From assembly GCA_963693315.1 (NCBI GenBank), contig OY856187.1, positions 425,678,748 through 425,742,747 of the forward strand: 64,000 nt of DNA. The letters run 5' to 3'. The translations under genes were made by a program, and so were the position numbers. The stretch is from Diogma glabrata (lineage: Eukaryota > Arthropoda > Insecta > Diptera > Cylindrotomidae). Shown here piece by piece: positions 52,250 through 64,000 of this stretch; positions within the stretch are counted from its first letter, which is position 1, and each line of letters begins with the position of its first letter. A model generated the notes under the pieces. The model was not told the DNA's origin and did not search any database. It saw only the letters and a list, made by a program, of their open reading frames with translations.

Positions 52250-54535
52250 TGAACATTAGATGTTTACATCGAGCGAGTCTATCCATGCTACTACATCGGG
52301 AGTTGCCAAATGGATATCTGAGATGTTGCCGTTGTAACGTCGAACTGGACACACAGTTGCAATGTGTTTTATGGTTTGTTGTGGAGCGCCGCAGTCACAC
52401 TCAGGGGACTCTGAAATGCCCCACTTGTAGAAAGAATCAGCACAACGTCCATGATTTGTTCTTATTCGGTTTAGTGTAGTCCAGGTATGAGGTGGCAAAT
52501 CGAAACCAGGTTGCGTAGAAGTCGGGTTAGTAACAGAAAGGCCAGTTGTGTTGTACTGATGCCAGGAGGTGTCCCAGGCATCCAAGATATTAAAATTAGT
52601 TGCCTGTAGGTTGCAGGCAGTTTAATGTGGAGGCTTTCTTGACTTCAATCGACAACGAGTGTGGACACCGTAATATTTGTGCAAGGGTAACGTGATGTTG
52701 TTGGTTACCTTTTTTTGTTCACGCATGAGAGCATGCGAGCGCCTGAGTGCAGGTGGAGCGATATTGCTTAACACAGGGAGCCAAGATAAAGGGGTGGATC
52801 TGATAGTACCACTGATATTACGTATCGTGGCATGCAGCTGGCAGTCAACTTTTTGAGTATGTGTGCTATTCAACCAGACTGGTGCGCCATACTTAGCCAC
52901 TGAGTAAACCAAACTTAGAGCGCTTGTGCGGAGGGTAGCTGGAGTAGCACCCCATGTCGAGCCTGCCAGTTTGTGCAATATATTGTTTCTCGTTTTAAGT
53001 TTTTGTGACGTATTTTCTAGGTGGAGTTTTAAAGAAAGAGTTCTATCGAGAGTAATGCCCAGGTACTTTGGCTGTTGATTGTATTTAATGACAGTGCCGT
53101 TAAATAACACTGATAGTTCGTGTTTTGCCAGTTTGTTGTTTAAGTGAAAACAGGAGCTCTCGGTTTTACTTAGATTGGGAAATAAGCTCCACGTTCGAAA
53201 ATAGTCATTCATTATCGCTAGGTCAGTTGAGAGCAAATCCTCCAAAACACCCATGTCTTTGTTTTGAGTGGCCAGGGTCCAATCATCAGCGTAACCAAAT
53301 TTCTTTGATGTTGTGTCAGGAATGTCATGAATGTACAGATTAAAAAGTAATAGTGCCAGGACGGAACCCTGTGGTAAACCATTGTTAAGCATTTTATACC
53401 TACTACAGGAATTATATAGATGAACTTTGAATACACGATTACTCAGCATGTTGTTAATTAAACGCGAGATGGTGCTACAAGGTATTGCATTGAACAGCTT
53501 ATATATAATCCCAATTCGCCAGACCGTGTCATATGCTGCAGTAAGATCGATGAATACTGCGCCTGTTTTTAGTTGTTTTTGATACCCAGCTTCGATGTAG
53601 GATGTTAAAGCGAGCAGTTGGTCAGTGTAACTGCGATATTGGGACGAAAATCAACTTGTTCGACTGGGATCTGGTCATTCAATATCGGTGCGATACGGTT
53701 GTATATGACCAATTCTAGCAATTTATAGCAGGTGGTGCTCAAAAGTGCAATCGGGCGATAGCTTCCTGGTTCATTGGATGGTTTACCTGGCTTAAGCATT
53801 GCTATCACTTTCGTAGTCTTAAAATGTTTTGGTAGATTGCCGGTTTCTAGGACATTCGAGAAAAATTTAGTTAGCCACTGTTTTACATTTTTTCCAGCAT
53901 TTTAAAGAAATTCTGGAAAAATGCCATTGTAGCCAGCTGCTTTTCCGTTTTTTGTTTGGAACAGAGCTGATTTCAGTTCTTCGCTACTAAAAGAGTTCGC
54001 ATACGTCGATGGAGACGAGCAATTACGCTTAATTTCTCTTAATTTGCGTTTGATTGTTCTCTTATGAAGGCGATTAATAGAAGAACGAGACATGTTTACT
54101 ATGTGATTTGCAATGTCCTCTGGATTTATTTCATGGTTAGCACGAATAATTGAGTTTGAGCCACCCAGTTTCCGAAGGAGACTCCAGGCTTCCCTGCTTG
54201 AATGGGAAAAATCAATGTTTTCAACAGCGCTAATCCACTTTTGTTTTCTCGTGGCGTCCAGTGGGTATATTAAGTCATCAGCCACGTCTGCTTTACCACT
54301 ACTAAGGTACTCCTCATATAATATATCGCTCTCTCTACTCCAGCCAGGAATATATTCTTCAAGAAAGCCTTTTGGGATGCATTTCTTTGCAGTTGAGATG
54401 ATGGCTCCAACAAATGTATCGTAATTTTTAGGAATGGGTTGGAACCAGCGAATCACTGCATCCAACTCCAACATATATTTAACCCAGTCAGCTTTGTTAA
54501 AATTCCATCTAGGATGATGAGTAGAGTTAACGAGT
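52250..54535 (-). mobile_element. Decayed non-LTR retrotransposon ORF2
   Basis: The minus-strand pieces, 5' to 3', are as follows. A linker upstream of the polymerase (54535-53902) reads WNFNKADWVKYMLELDAVIRW, GAIISTAKKCIPKG, GKAAGYNGIFPEFL. Next is MLKPGKPSNEPGSYRPIALLS (53808-53605), then FIDLTAAYDTVW (about 53560). The polymerase core (53449-52622) has GLPQGSVLALLLFNLYIHD, GYADDWTL and LGITLDRTLS. The tail (52585-52256) has TTLNRIRTNHGRCADSFYKW and CDCGAPQQTIKHI. Several frameshifts make it inactive. The CxC...H tail is seen in related arthropod elements. No endonuclease remains. Confidence 0.85.
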
Positions 54536-56320
54536 GGGATTTAGATTCCTACCTCAAGAACTACTGGTTGAGAAAACCCCTCGACGTTTTAGGACCCAAT
54601 GATTCTAATGAAGCAAAAAAATGTATGTCTGTCTGCCGGATGGCTGTCCCAACCGACGAAATCTAGAAAACCGCTGGACGGATTTCAAATACTTTTTTTC
54701 TAAAAATAGGTTTACTCAATGGGAAGAGCTGAAAGCACGATGTGTTCGATAACTGTATCGGAAGTGTGTCAAAAAAATCGTCAAGTGTGTCAAAACAAGG
54801 AAATTTGCATATTTTTGACTTAAAAACGTTCATTTTAAGTAATTACGAATAAAACATTGAATTTGAAGAAATCTTGATGGTCAAGATTGGTATGTGAGAC
54901 CAAAAACTAGATTATTGCATTATAAGTTTGTCAAAAAAATGTTGTCAAGTGTGTCAAAAGAAAAATTTTTATTTATTTTTTTACCAATTTTTTGAGAAAA
55001 GAATAAAATTAATTATTTGTATGACATGAAAATTTATTTTTGCTATAGAGAAATATGGTATTATAAGTTTGTCAAAAAATGTTGTCAAGTGTGTCAATAG
55101 AAAAATTTTTATTTTTTTTTTACTATTGTTTTTGAAAAAAATAAAATTACTTATTTGTATGACATTAAATATATTTGTATGATATGAAATTTTATTACTA
55201 TTATAAAGAAGAATTATGGTATTATAGGTTTGTCAAAAAATGTTGTCAAGTGTGTCAAAAGAAAGATTTTTATTTATTTTTTTTACGCAATTTTATGGAA
55301 AGAAATAAAATTAATTATTTGTATGACATGAAGTTTTATTATTATTATAGAGAATTATGGCATTATAAGTTTGTCAAAAAAATAATGTCAAGTGTGTCAA
55401 AAAATGATTTCGTTTATTTTTATAGCCAATTTTTTGGAAAAAAAAATTTTGTTGTTTTTATGACGTAAATGTCATTGAGCATGAAATTGGACATGGAAAT
55501 TTTTGAATTTGTTATAGTTTTTGAAAAATTTTTGGAATTTTAAAAAAAGTTTCTAAATGTATTTGATTTTGTAAAAATTTTTTTGCAATATTTTTAGAAC
55601 TCTAGAAAAAGTTCTAATTTTTGATTTTATAATGATTTGATATGATTTGATAATTTTTGCAATATTTTTAGAATTTTGAAAAAAAAATAGAATTTTTGAA
55701 TTTTATATATATATTTAGAATTTTGAAAAAAGTTTCAATTTTTGATTGTGTTATAATTTTTGCAATATTTGTAGAATTTTGAAAAAAATAATATTTTTGA
55801 ATTTTATATATATTTTTAGAATTTTGAAAATAGTTTCAATTTTTGATATTGCAAGAATTTTTGGAATATTTTTAGAATTTTGAAAAACTTTAAATTTTTG
55901 ATTTTATGTATTATAATTCTTGGAATTTTGAAAAAAGTTTCAATTTTTGATTTTGTAATAATTTTTGCAATATTTTTAGAATTTTGAAAAAAGCTTGAAT
56001 TTTTAAGAAGTTTTGGATTATTATTGGAATTTAGAAAAAGTTTATACTTATATTTGATTTTATTCTATTTTTGGAATATTTTTGGAATTTCGAAGAAAAG
56101 TTTCAATTTTTGATTTTGTTATAATTTTTGCAATATTTTTAGAATTTTTGAAAAAGAATTTAATCTTTGATTTTGTAATAAATTTGGAATATTTTTAGAA
56201 TTTTGAAAAATGTTTAGTTAGTTTAATTAAAAAAGTTTAAAAGTTTATTTTATTTAATTTTTACAATATTTTTGGAATTTTGAAAGAAATATGAATTTGG
56301 GATTCTGTATGAACAAAAGG
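54536..56320 (+). mobile_element. Element A, diverged copy with expanded internal repeats
   Basis: It begins near CCCCTCGACGTTTTAGGACC and continues as the 61184 copy (ATGTATGTCTGTCTGCC, GAAAACCGCTGGACGGATTT). The 150-bp unit (AAGTTTGTCAAAAAATGTTG) occurs about four times in 54920-55440. The 65-bp unit (GAATTTTGAAAAAAGTTTC) recurs many times to 56290. Both terminal repeats are missing. Confidence 0.7.
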
Positions 56321-57703
56321 TCAAGGTAAGACAACTATAAACTAATATGATCTTAATTAAAATCGTTTTCTGTTACTCGTGGAATAGAATTTGTTTGCAA
56401 TCGTATACTGAATGATAAAACTACGAAACTTAGGAACACCTTACGAACTTACGAAAGCCGATCTCAACAACTTCTTTTGTGGCAACCGAATAATATCTAT
56501 CACGTTGACATCGAATTCGGTTGTGGTGTCTTCATATATTTTATTTGAAGGGAACGCAACCAAATAATTTAAGTCAATAAGACAGAGAAGTGAGAACATT
56601 CGGGTGGTAACAGTTTGTATAGTGACCAATTTTTCGATTTCAGAGTTTTGGCAATTATTATCTACTATTCTTTAAAAACCTTTGCAAATTTCCAATCCAA
56701 ATTGTCTGAAGGAATTCAAACCAGAGATTTTCATTTTTCTAAAGATTTAAATTTAACATGAATAACCAAAATCAAATATTTTTTGAATACAAAATTCATT
56801 TGCGTTGAAGAAATTTTCGTTTGTTGAATTCTATTTTTCATACTCATTTCCAAGAGATCAACAAATAATTTCGGATAAAAGAGGATCACTCATAGTTTCG
56901 TTTGAAAGAAAGATTAGTATTCCTTTTGTTGTAAAAACAAAATAAAAAAGATAAACTGAACTCTTTTTTTCAAAATTTGTTTCGTCAAATTGAGCATCTT
57001 TTATCTTTTGAGACTCATTTTTAATCTTTAATTGTGCAGCATAACAGAGTTCAATTTTGAGACTCAAAAGATAGATTGATGAATGAAGAAAAAATCGATT
57101 TTACATTTTTGAGGATGATTTAATTTGTATGAAAAGTGATGTATGGAATTATGAAAGTTTGTATGGATAAATGGACACATAAAATTTCTAAATAAGTTTA
57201 ATAAATAGTGCTGAGCTTGAAAAAATGGTAATGAATTATTGGCTATGAACTATTTCGGCATTTATTTTGCACTGCCAATTTTAATAACTTTTTTATTTTT
57301 ATGAATTAGCTAATTGGACATGTTTAACATAGTAAGTTTGAAATATTTTTTTTTTACTCCCATCACAGTAAATTATAAATTACATCACACTATCCATGAC
57401 ATGTAAATTGATTATTTCAAATTACCGCGTGCTGTAAGTAAAATAAAGCGTGCGGTAATGGATTTTCATATATATGCACGCTTTTAATAAAAAGAAAAAT
57501 TTTTATTTAAAGAAAAATTTTTATTTAAAGAAAAATTTGATTTTTAAAAATTAAATATTTCAATTCAATTTGACACAGAATAATGCAAAGCCTACCACAA
57601 TTTGTAAGCTATTTGCATTTAATTTATAATTAGTAGTTCATTTTTTCAAGTAATTATATGCATTTGGGCATTAAAACAAAGTCGTAGAAAAAGTATATAA
57701 CAA
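56321..57703. other. No gene recognised
   Basis: AT-rich. A short palindrome TTACCGC...GCGGTAA lies at about 57424-57460. Frames at 56441-56629 and 56858-57067 show no family resemblance. Confidence 0.4.
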
Positions 57704-57814
57704 ATCTCGAGTTGTAAAGCATTTTCCATGCTCGTGAAGATATTGCACTCGACGCTACGCGTCTCGTGCGCAATATTTTCCCTCGCATGTAAAATGCTAT
57801 TTACAACTCTAGAT
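57704..57814. repeat. 111-bp palindrome with GACGCTACGCGTC centre
   Basis: ATCTCGAGTTGTAAAGCATT / AATGCTATTTACAACTCTAG arms with a CTCGACGCTACGCGTCTCG loop region. Same class as 9971 and 45943. Confidence 0.8.
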
Positions 57815-57949
57815 ATGTAATATACTATTACTAAAATTCTTTAAATATCCGAAAATAGAATGTCAACTAGAAAAGCAAAGAATTTGGGCAAATAAAAGGA
57901 ATGAGAATAAGTATGGTTAGTTATAATAGCTAGGCTAATTATTTATATA

Positions 57950-58370
57950 GTGAAGGACATTTTCTTTAAATTTCGGACATTTCAACTCATCAGGAAAAAG
58001 GGAAATGGGCAATGAGTTCCACTTAATATTCCTATATTAAAATAATCATTCTGAAAATAAATTCTTTTACAAAGATATTTAAATAAACTATTAGTGTGAC
58101 AATCTTTACGTCGCGAAAGACGACATAATTTAATTTTGCTTGAATCGAAATCAAGAGTACACTACCGCATTAAACCCTTTAGGTCTTCAGTGATAAAATT
58201 AATTAACAAATTTCTATCATTGGTTGCTGCATCTGATCGAAGCTTAGAAGATAAACTAAAGACATGGCATGCGTTGTCGTCCGCAATATGGTAGATTATG
58301 TGTCGTAAGGCTGTATAGGTGTCAATGTATGTAACACTGTAACGTTGCAAAGTTATGGTTTATTTTAAAA
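57950..58370 (-). mobile_element. Jockey-like LINE reverse-transcriptase remnant
   Basis: The minus strand reads HIADDNACHVFSLSSKLRSD and NDRNLLINFITEDLKGLMR, matching the FADD box and following helix of the element at 15605 (FADDSTLHAS, DRELLIDSINKDLERIMEWG). Motif C reads ADD. Confidence 0.6.
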
Positions 58371-58379
58371 AGTTTTATA

Positions 58380-59005
58380 GGATAGAAGTTTCGTATCACT
58401 TGAAACACTTTAATGTTAAACCCCATATAATTATTTACTACTATATTAAATGAATGAAATTATTCCTTTGTATATTTTATTATCGGTACAAATACCGTCA
58501 ATCTATCGATCAGTATTTTTAATATGCTTATATAAAGCCTTATGTCATTCTAACGGATATTTCAAATTAATCCAACGGGATTAAAAAGTTTTACTTAAAA
58601 TAAGTTCGTCGTTTTCATGAAAAATGAAAATGTATGAATATTTTAAATTAACACCAGTTTTTTCATCTTATATGAATAATATTCATTGAAGTAAAATTCA
58701 TTGCATCAAATCCTATCTTAAGCATGTTAAATTTATCTTAAATTATACAGAGATCTTTCATTTATTCCATTGATGGTTTTTCAGAAACGACATCCCTGCG
58801 ATACGAATTAAAGTTTAAATGTTTTAGTCCAGTCATTGAGCAGAAAATACGAAATTGAGACGAATATACGGCGCTAAAAACAGTAAAACAAAACCATTAT
58901 GAACAAAACCAATATGAACAAAACAAAACCAATGGAAAAATCTCAACAATAATGTTAAATATAATTAACACTGTTTGCCGTTGGCACTTGGCGTAAGTTT
59001 TCAAA
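58380..59005. other. No gene recognised
   Basis: AT-rich. Confidence 0.4.
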
Positions 59006-59299
59006 TAACATAATGTCGATCTCTTGTTACTTTACGCAAATAACTTATTTAATAAGTTTAATAAAATATTAAAGAAAACAAAGCTTTTTTTAATTTTACT
59101 GTTACTCTATATATATTTTAGCTTGTTAGGCCATCTTCTGGAGTAATCTTACTCCAGATTACTCCAGAAGATGGCCTAACAAGCTGAAATATATATAGAG
59201 TAACAGTAAAATTAAAAAAAGCTTTGTTTTCTTTAATTTTTTATTAAACTTATTAAATAAGTTATTTGCGTAAAGTAACAAGAGATTGACATTATGTTA
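59006..59299. repeat. 294-bp near-perfect palindrome with CAGAAGATGG motif
   Basis: Arms run from TAACATAATG to AGATTACTCCAGAAGATGG, with only a few mismatches and a short loop at about 59152. Both arms hold GAAGATGGCCTAACAAGCT, close in layout to the CTGAAGATG motif of 32675-32957. Confidence 0.88.
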
Positions 59300-59815
59300 A
59301 TAATGTTAAAGCCAGTATGGTTTATCTTCAGGTAAAAATCGTCAACACTAAAACCATATTTTAAAAATCATCCAATCATATCCGAAATCACATTATAAAA
59401 ATCATCAAGCCAAACCAAATTCTAAAAAGAATAGTAATCAAACCTCGATAGAAAGTTTCATATCCGTCTTCCCATTGAGTCTTATTGAGTTGATGTACTT
59501 TGCTTTCAAATATTGTAATTTTTAATAAATTGTCTGACAAAAACCAAAACAATATCTTTTAAATTAAATCAATAATTTAAATAAATTAATTATCGTTCAA
59601 ATGAAACCATAAACAATAATTAGTTGTTATATATTATTTATTTGTATATTAAGAAAAATCTAAAACCAAACCATTAAAAATAATTCATACTTTTGCGGTC
59701 CTGTATACAATCACAAAGGTCCATTTATTCCATATATTCCAAACTAAATAATTAAATTAATAAACAACAAACAACCATAAAACTAAATTTTTATTTTGTA
59801 AATTATATTTTCTAC
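59300..59815. other. No gene recognised
   Basis: AT-rich. Confidence 0.4.
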
Positions 59816-60560
59816 TAGCAGGACCCGGCGTACGTTGCTACGCCTATAAAAAAGTTTGTGTGCGTACATTTTGTTGAATTAGTAAGAATAATTTCAAAGA
59901 GTCGTAATGAGAATAGAAGGAGCCTATTTTAATTTTTCCATCAAATTTGGGAAATATAAATAACAGAGATCATTAGCATTCTAGCTGATCAATCCAGATA
60001 GCTTGAAAATTGAACAGAAGGTCAACATTTGAAAGTGATTGGTAAAGAGTTTCCGAGAGTTTAAATTAAACACTTGCAATTTATCGCGTTAATCGGCTTA
60101 ATATGTGTCGCGAAAATTAGGTGAACGTCAAAACAATTGTTTATTAGGTGTTACAGTTGTCAATGACTTATCTGGAACTTGTCATACTTGTGATACAAAA
60201 TAGGCACACCGTACCAAAATTTACTGTTTTATCGTAATGTTGACTAATTTCATTTATCATTCTATCCAGATTATTTGCTGATCTTAAATGAAGTCAATTT
60301 GGATTTTCAAATATATTTTACCAATTATTTCCAATGCTTTACATGCGCTCTGTGTGTTTTTATTAGTAATGGAGCAGAAAAATTTGAAGAGCAGACTAAA
60401 TATGCATAGCGCTGATGTTTGATACTAATCGAAAAACCGGTCTAAGAATGACAGCATTTTTAGTGAAGGTTTTCATTTTTTGGGTGTTGTCGATTTATGG
60501 CCATCGTCTTATTTCGACATTTCTACCAGAGTTTTAAAAAAAAAATTTGAACAAACATAA
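59816..60560. repeat. Repeat starting CTAGCAGGACCCGGCGTAC
   Basis: The first 70 bases match the outer arm of the palindrome at 35354 (shared CCCGGCGT, GCTACGC, TATAAA, ACATTTTGTTGA). The far end is not defined. No protein was seen. Confidence 0.5.
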
Positions 60561-60834
60561 TAATAAGACTAATTTGTAGTATAATATAAAAATAATAATA
60601 AGAATAATATCATTTATAAATCCAGACTTATATACTAATCTAAAACCAGTCAAATCACTTCATTTGTGCCCATTTGCTATACTTTGAACATGTATAACAT
60701 AATATATATAAACCAAATGAAATATGTATTACACATGTATATACACCAAACCAAGAACATGTTTGTTGTAAATTAGAAATATTTGTTGCAACGTAATGTG
60801 TCGGATGCATATAATTGTATCATGTGCAACCAGT

Positions 60835-61106
60835 GAAACGGTAAAAATCCCGCGCTGTCATACTGGCAGATCGCAGAGAGACTTCTTTGTCCGAACTGCG
60901 TACAAATGGAATAGTTTGCCGGAACACTTAGTCTCAGGTGGCTTCAACCCACAGATGTTTAAAAAAAGCGTTAATCTACACCTTAGAACGCCAGTTGTTG
61001 TGGGACCCAGGTCTAGACCTAGGTCTTAAAAGGTATTTATGTGTTGTTGTGACACATATTCTAAACCCTATTACACAACACATTTTATTAAAAAAAAAAA
61101 AAAAAA
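60835..61106 (+). mobile_element. LINE 3'-end fragment with poly(A)
   Basis: Reads RCHTGRSQRDFFVRTAYKW, NSLPEHLVSGGFNPQ, FKKSVNLHLRTPVVVGPRS, stop, then the 3' UTR TTATGTGTTGTTGTGACAC and a poly(A) run at 61090-61106. This is the best-preserved of four such tails here. Confidence 0.8.
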
Positions 61107-61183
61107 TGTATGTATATAATAAATATATAAATGTATATAATTTTCATCTAAATCAATTTGTTTGTCACATTATACTTTAATTA

Positions 61184-62624
61184 CTTCGGTCTGAAAGACC
61201 TAAGTATTACATTCATGAGCTCAAAGTGAAATTCTTACCCCCACTTTTTTTGACATTTCTCGACGTTTTAGGACCTCCTGATTCTAAAAAAGCAAAAAAA
61301 AAAAAAATGTATGTCTGTCTGCCGGCCGGCCGGCCGGCCGTCATTACCTACGCTGCAGGGAAAACCGCTGGAGGGATTTCAAAAATTTTTTTTTCTAAAA
61401 ATAGGTATACTCAGGGGACAGGTCCGAAAGGACGCTGTGTTCGATAACTGTACCGGAAGTGTGTCAAAAAAATCATTATGTGTGTCAAAAATAGCAAATT
61501 TTCATATTTTTGGCTTAAAAAACGTTCATTTTAAGTGATTACGAGTAGGAACATTAATTTTGGAGAAATCTTGATGGTCGGGATTGGTATGTGAGATCAA
61601 AAACTAGATTATTGCATTATAAGTTTGTCAAAAAAATGTTGTCAAGTGTGTCAAAAGAAAGATTTTTGTTTATTTTTTACCTAATTTTATGGAAAAAAAT
61701 TAAAATTAATTTTCTTTGTTTGAAATGAAGTTTATTATTATTATTGAGAATTATGGCATTATAAGTTTGTCAAAAAAATGTTGTCAAGTGTGTCAAAAGA
61801 AAGGTTTTTATTTATTTTTTACCCAATTTTTTTAGAAAAAAATAAAATTAATAGTTCGTATGACATGATATATTATTATTATTATTGAGAATTATAGCAT
61901 TATAAGTTTGTCAAAAAATGATGTCAAGTGTGTCAAAAATGATTTCATTTATTTTTTTAGCCAATTTTTTGGGAAAAAAAATGTAGCTGTTTTTATGACG
62001 TAAATGTAATTTAAAATGAGATTGGACATGGAAATTTTTGAATTTGTTATAGTTTTTGAAATATTTTTGGAATTTTGAAAAAGTTTGTATTTTTGATTTT
62101 GTAATAATTTTTACAATATTTTTAGAATTTCGGCAAAAGTTTTAATTTTTGATTTTGTAAGAATTTTTGAAATATTTTTAGAATTTTGAAAAATTTTTAA
62201 TTTTGATATTATTATAATTTTTGGAATTTTGAAAAAAGTTTCAATTTATGATTTTGTAATAATTTTTGCAATATTTTTAGAATTTTGGAAAAAGTTTGTA
62301 TTTTAAGAATTTTTGAAATATTATTGGAATTTAGAAAATATTTAAATATTTGATTTTATTCTAATATTTGGAATATTTTTGGCATTTTGAAAAAGTTTGA
62401 TTTTATTTAATATAACAATATTTTTGGAATTTTGATTATAATTTTCCGGCAACGTATTGATGTTTCGTGTTAGTTTTGTAATAAATTTTTAAACAGAGAT
62501 AAAAAATACTTGTACTTTAACAAAGAGTTATGTTTGATGTACATCGCTGCCCAAAACTAAAAACCATGTCCTCATAAAAGTTTTTTGCCGAAAACTATAT
62601 CAAAATCCTTAACCCAGACCGAAG
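61184..62624. mobile_element. Element A, complete copy
   Basis: It has perfect 10-bp terminal inverted repeats (CTTCGGTCTG ... CAGACCGAAG) and is 1,441 bp. Layout: a GC-rich CCGGCCGGCCGG block at 61321, GAAAACCGCTGGAGGGATTT, about 150-bp units with TGTTGTCAAGTGTGTCAAAA, then about 65-bp AATTTTTGGAATATTTTT units, then a unique end. No transposase or conserved protein was seen. It inserted just after the LINE tail at 61106. Confidence 0.75.
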
Positions 62625-64000
62625 ATTTAGGCAAACCATTAGGAAAATTAAAATTATTAATTATAAAAAAACTAAATTAAATTTTAAAATTTCGGCTCCG
62701 AGGTGCATTAGTACCCGTTAATGGCCTTCTCCTGGACAAATTTCAGAGATTTCACTGGAGAGCGCACGCAGACTTTATTTTATTATTATAGAATTATAGA
62801 TTTCACCAAAACAACAATCATCAAAATCTGCATAAGAAAAAATTCTATTTGAATAAACTCATTCTTTTTCTTTAACAAAAATTATGAAAAAAGATCGATG
62901 AGCATCAATTTGGAAAAAAGATAAAAGATTTTGAATTCAAAAACAAAACAAAACGAGAAAAGAGTGATAACGTTCAATCTATATCAAGTAGGATTAGTTT
63001 TTTGAGTGTCTTTTCTCAAACGAAAATATGATTCAAACTATTATTGAGCAAAGATGTTCAAAATGGAAAAGAAAAAAATATTCATGGATTTGCTTTATTT
63101 TTTTTTTCATTGAATATGAATATTCAAAACTAAGAAAATGTGAAAGATGATGATCAAAAAATGAGGAGTTACTATCTCTGATTCAAACAATCTTTTGGTT
63201 AGAGTCTTATGAGCCTATATCAGCCTATCAGTCCTATGTGCAATTATTTTAAATGTTATATTTTTAATTTCAGATGCTTTGCTACTTTTAAGTTTAAGTT
63301 CCGAAATTCCAATAATAAATATTCCTAAAACAAAATTTATTTATTTGTTAAAATTTATTTCTTAAATTAATTTGCATTTCAAACAGAAACATTAAAAACT
63401 TTGCTTCATTTTCTTTTTCGTAAGAAATTTAATTAAAATATATTTTTTGTAAAATAAAAAGCATAAAAAATATTAAAAACAACAAGTAATAACAAACTTG
63501 TCGGACAAACATTTCATTTCTTATACAGAAAAGGTAAATGAAATAATTTTCTTATGATCTTTCGTTTTACCTAAGGAACTGTTTTCAATCTGTTAAAACC
63601 AGGATAAAAATTATATTTTTAAGACAGAAAATTTATATAGCCAGTCAGTTTTAATATGTGATTAGAAAGCAAACTAATAAAATTTACGAAAATGAAAAAA
63701 AAGTTGGACCAAAAATTTTATCAAAGTATTCATAAAGAGAAACTTTGGTCACCGATCAAAAAACACATTTCCTTTGTTTAGGTTTCAATATCCTTTGTGA
63801 CTGTAATTATGAACTGCATCTAATTTCAAACGCATTGCAAATAATAAACGATGTATATCATACGAACCAAATAAGCCAACCGACCAATTTGTTCATTTTT
63901 ATAAAAATTAAACTTGATTGAAACAAAGATTTAAAGTGTTTTCTTTCAAATTGAATTAAATAAGAAACGTAAAGATCTTCGTGCTATATGTTTTAAGTTA
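62625..64000. other. No gene recognised
   Basis: AT-rich. A less AT-rich island at 62690-62770 (CTCCGAGGTGCATTAGTACC) has no clear identity. Confidence 0.4.

Noticed and set aside
56441..57067. Two minus-strand frames of 62 and 69 residues
   Set aside because: No family resemblance, no splice context and no repeat relation; expected by chance.

Overview
This is AT-rich eukaryotic genomic DNA, most likely from an insect or another arthropod. The evidence is an intron-containing animal fibrillar collagen gene, Jockey-like and RTE-like non-LTR retrotransposon fragments of arthropod type, long (TA)n microsatellites and many small inverted-repeat elements. The order or species cannot be told from the sequence. 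Nothing looks bacterial: no operons, rRNA, tRNA or CRISPR were recognised.

The only host gene I can support is a fibrillar procollagen on the minus strand (2440-26636). I reconstructed 19 coding exons with GT/AG borders and matching phases. Together they give 5,481 nt, a 1,826-residue precursor plus stop. Domains in order: signal peptide (26486-26636), thrombospondin N-terminal-like (TSPN) domain (12363 down to about 8000), a short variable region with a 13-triplet minor helix (8000-7077), an uninterrupted 337-triplet main helix (7006-3513) and a fibrillar C-propeptide (COLFI, 3512-2440). The TSPN domain, the minor helix and the sequence at the start of the main helix place it with the type V/XI (clade B) alpha chains. 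It lacks the second and third of the eight usual C-propeptide cysteines.

The first intron (about 14.1 kb, 12364-26485) is a transposon graveyard: a foldback element inside a (TA)n tract, a Jockey-like LINE inside an RTE-like LINE, a second foldback, an element with three 327-bp tandem units, and a three-deep nest of inverted-repeat elements. The second intron (8584-12199) holds a hAT-like candidate, a palindrome-rich MITE and a foldback.

Upstream of the collagen start, 26637-64000 has no convincing host gene. It holds LINE 3' fragments, a larger decayed LINE (52250-54535), more copies of the first-intron repeat families, long near-perfect palindromes (31042, 32675, 35354, 57704, 59006), a 620-bp tandem array (41300-43370), a pogo-like element with a second foldback inside it (47911-49412), and long AT-rich stretches with nothing recognisable.

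The left edge (1-1110) is the end of another LINE, carrying a 230-bp exact duplication.
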